This document shows positions 62,401-64,000 of a DNA stretch of 64,000 nucleotides, one piece after another (position 1 is the first letter of the stretch; the number at the start of each line of letters is the position of its first letter). The notes beneath the pieces are model-generated. The model was given only the letters and a program-made list of their open reading frames with translations, had not been told where the DNA came from and ran no database searches. A program made the position numbers and the translations under genes. The stretch covers positions 11,855,563 through 11,919,562 of the forward strand of contig NC_057922.1 in assembly GCF_018873765.1 (NCBI RefSeq), given 5' to 3'. Source of the stretch: Telopea speciosissima. Its lineage: Eukaryota > Streptophyta > Magnoliopsida > Proteales > Proteaceae.

Positions 62401-63461
62401 TTGGCTTGGGTTTGGCTGAGGTTATTGGTTGTCCCCGTAGTTCTTAGGGTTGGTCTCAGATCAACCCTTATCCCAAGCAGCCTCACCTGGGATCCAACCT
62501 TGGTGAGACCAATACTGTGTATGTGTTCCTCATGAACTGGAATGTGTTTTTGAATATACCCCGGGGGGGAGGGTGTTGGATTAGTGCAAATGTCCTTCTC
62601 TATTCGTTCATTGTTTGACTTGGTATCTCAAATCCCCTTCTCAACAGGATGAGTGGAGAAGAGGCCTCAAAGCACTTCGAGCTGACACTATCAACAAATT
62701 AAAGAAGGCGCTCCCGGAGCTAGAGAAAGAGGTATTATTTTCCTTATCGAAGATCTATTGGAGTTTGATGGGTTTTATTACTAATACTCCTTACTGAGCA
62801 AAGGATTGATATCACAGTTTTGATGTTTTTAATGCTCTTAAAAGGTCAGGAGGCCACCAAATTTTGTGGATTTTTATTCCTATGCATTTCGATACTGCCT
62901 AACTGGTAACTCTTCAAGCACTTGTTTTGACTGGGCTCCAAGGTAAGTGCAATTTTGGCTTTGCCACTGTTAGTTGATCTCTTGTTTTGTTGTCTACAGA
63001 GGAGAAGCAAAAGAGCATTGACATTGATAGCATTTGTGAGTTGCTGGATCTTGTTTTAGGATCCCAGTTCCATGCACAGGTTGATTTGCTTGTTGAGTAC
63101 TTAAAGGTGAATGACCACTTTTATCTTAAGTGGCTTCTGAAATTGTGATGTCGGTTAAGTCGTGGCTTCTGAAATTGTGATGCTGGTTCAGTCCTGAATC
63201 ATATCTTTATGTATACATTATAAAACTTGAGGAAAGATTTGGTCCTGTTGGAAATTCCTGATCTCTAGTGTTGTCTTCTGTATTTTTTTCCCCCCATTTC
63301 TTTAGTATGTGATGCTGAATATCTTATTTCACAGTTAATACAATGAACCATTTTGCATGCTGCTTAATTGAATATATACATGTCTAATTTTGCAGACCCA
63401 GAATGATTACAAGGTAATTAACATGGACCAATGGATGGGCTTTCTCCGGTTCTGCAATGAG
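53443..63461 (+). CDS. DCN1-like neddylation cofactor (DCUN1 domain), partial at 3' end
   Basis: DCN1-like proteins help attach NEDD8/RUB to cullins. Eight exons join in frame: 53443-53530, 55890-55974, 61768-61842, 61923-61959, 62648-62731, 62845-62905, 63000-63106 and 63396-63461, all GT-AG, giving 201 residues so far. The start reads MMRRSSTRKTGSQN (the second ATG at 53446 is equally possible). Then come ELERIDQLFNSYMNKSSGMI, PEGIEALCSDLEVEHTDVRI, MLAWKMKAEKQGYFTLDEW, LKALRADTINKLKKALPELE and VINMDQWMGFLRFCNE, the DCUN1 (PONY) domain. The last exon, about 35 residues, lies beyond the window. Wording is closest to Arabidopsis At1g15860. Intron 2 (5.8 kb) is full of repeats. The gene looks intact where visible. 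Confidence 0.93.
58062..58226 (+). repeat. Minisatellite, five degenerate units of 30-35 bp
   Basis: Repeated pattern GTGGTTYRCARCAACYTATGCTG with a variable tail, five times, inside intron 2 of the DCN1-like gene. Single-base changes and small indels separate the units. The surrounding 57200-58860 has features of a degraded retroelement (TTGAGGGAGAGTG followed by TGTTAATATTG at 58544), but I find no paired LTR. Confidence 0.7.
58544..58856 (+). mobile_element. Possible degenerate LTR
   Basis: Starts TGTTAATATTG after a purine-rich GGCTTGAGGGAGAG and ends GATTTTGTTACA, with a pyrimidine-rich stretch (TTTCTCTCTCTCTCT) before the end. TG...CA ends and a preceding purine tract suggest a 3' LTR. 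No matching upstream LTR and no target duplication were found. Confidence 0.35.
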
Positions 63462-63619
63462 GTAAGCTGAACTTTTTCAATTTCTTGTACTCATCTTTTG
63501 GCTTTTTTAGTTTATGAAAATTAGGATGCACATCAGGAGTGTCAAACTTACTGTCCAGTTATACTTACTTAAAGCAGATCATGTAAATTGATCTTATTTA
63601 TCTCTTTAAAAACAAGATA

Positions 63620-63784
63620 AATAAAGATTGTGAACAAGTGCATAATGCATTTGGTAGCATGTGGTGTTTGGAAGCCTATTGCTACCAGGAGGTCTTGGGT
63701 TCAAGTCTCCCGGTTCACACCTCCCCTCCTCCCATAGAATAGAATAAAGTACGACCCATCCAAAAAAAGAAGTTGAATAAAGAT
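63620..63784 (+). mobile_element. tRNA-derived SINE, second family
   Basis: Body at 63629-63775. It has an A-box-like TGGTAGCATGTGG and a B box GGTTCAAGTCTCC, then a C-rich stretch and a CAAAAAAAG tail. The flanks AATAAAGAT (63620-63628 and 63776-63784) are identical. It lies after exon 8 of the DCN1-like gene, in what should be its last intron. Confidence 0.75.
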
Positions 63785-64000
63785 CGGCATAATTGGTTCT
63801 TCCTGCATCTGCTATAACTGTTGTCCCTATGCAGGCTCACCAGTTGGCATTAGTCAGGGTGTCTGCTGACCATTTCATCTGGTTCCTTTGAACTAAAGAA
63901 AAAGGGCAAAGGTTGGGCATGCCGCCCGCTCCAGGTATGCAGTTGTCCTTGACCAATGGGTAGGCTGGGATGGGAGGGGCTGGGTGCTCCTTTCCATGGG
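63785..64000. other. Intron sequence to window end
   Basis: No exon of the DCN1-like gene is found here; its last exon should lie further right. The sequence is GC-richer than the rest of the intron and could be another repeat. Confidence 0.4.

Noticed and set aside
63629-63700. tRNA gene
   Set aside because: A and B boxes are present but the arms do not fold as a cloverleaf; the tail and flanking duplication show a SINE.
1-64000. CRISPR array or bacterial operon
   Set aside because: Spliced plant genes throughout and no regularly spaced direct repeats of the right kind.

Overview
The window is nuclear DNA of a flowering plant. It is AT-rich with long introns, GT-AG splice sites, SINEs, TRIM, LINE, Copia and Mutator-like debris, and plant-only gene families (plasma-membrane H+-ATPase, DMP, group V AP2/ERF). 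The look is that of a woody eudicot or magnoliid rather than a grass; I cannot fix the lineage further.

Five genes look intact where visible. (1) At the left edge, minus strand, are the first two exons of a P-type plasma-membrane H+-ATPase. (2) 5446-12382 (+) is the sterol delta8-delta7 isomerase HYD1/EBP in four exons, with its catalytic residues present. (3) 22865-23937 (+) is a four-exon gene for a 228-residue protein with a C-x2-C-x20-H-x4-H finger; I do not recognise the family. (4) 31567-32190 (-) is a single-exon DMP/DUF679 membrane protein. (5) 41023-41702 (+) is an ERF003-like AP2/ERF factor in two exons. A sixth, a DCN1-like neddylation factor, runs from 53443 off the right end with eight exons visible.

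The rest is accessory DNA with clear layering. Two elements with perfect 9-bp target duplications carry pieces of host genes and are good Pack-MULE candidates. The one at 19972-21648 holds parts of a plant U-box (PUB) N-terminal domain and of a 3xHMG-box protein. The one at 50322-51860 holds the malectin-like ectodomain start of a CrRLK1L receptor kinase. A third long-TIR element (4243-5091) with a 9-bp duplication sits in older TIR elements directly upstream of HYD1.

A 3.4-3.6 kb segment (about 22.15-25.56 kb) is duplicated at 27.70-31.32 kb. The second copy of the finger gene is decayed, and the copies carry different later insertions. One of these insertions has its empty target site preserved in the sister copy. 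Other items are a full TRIM (39959-40348), three copies of an Au-like SINE (one split by a solo LTR), a second tRNA-derived SINE family, a decayed DIVARICATA-type MYB copy, LINE, Copia and Gypsy remnants, CACTA-like subterminal repeats, and several families of foldback MITEs.

The genes do not form a pathway or operon; each is an independent plant gene separated by transposon-rich spacers.
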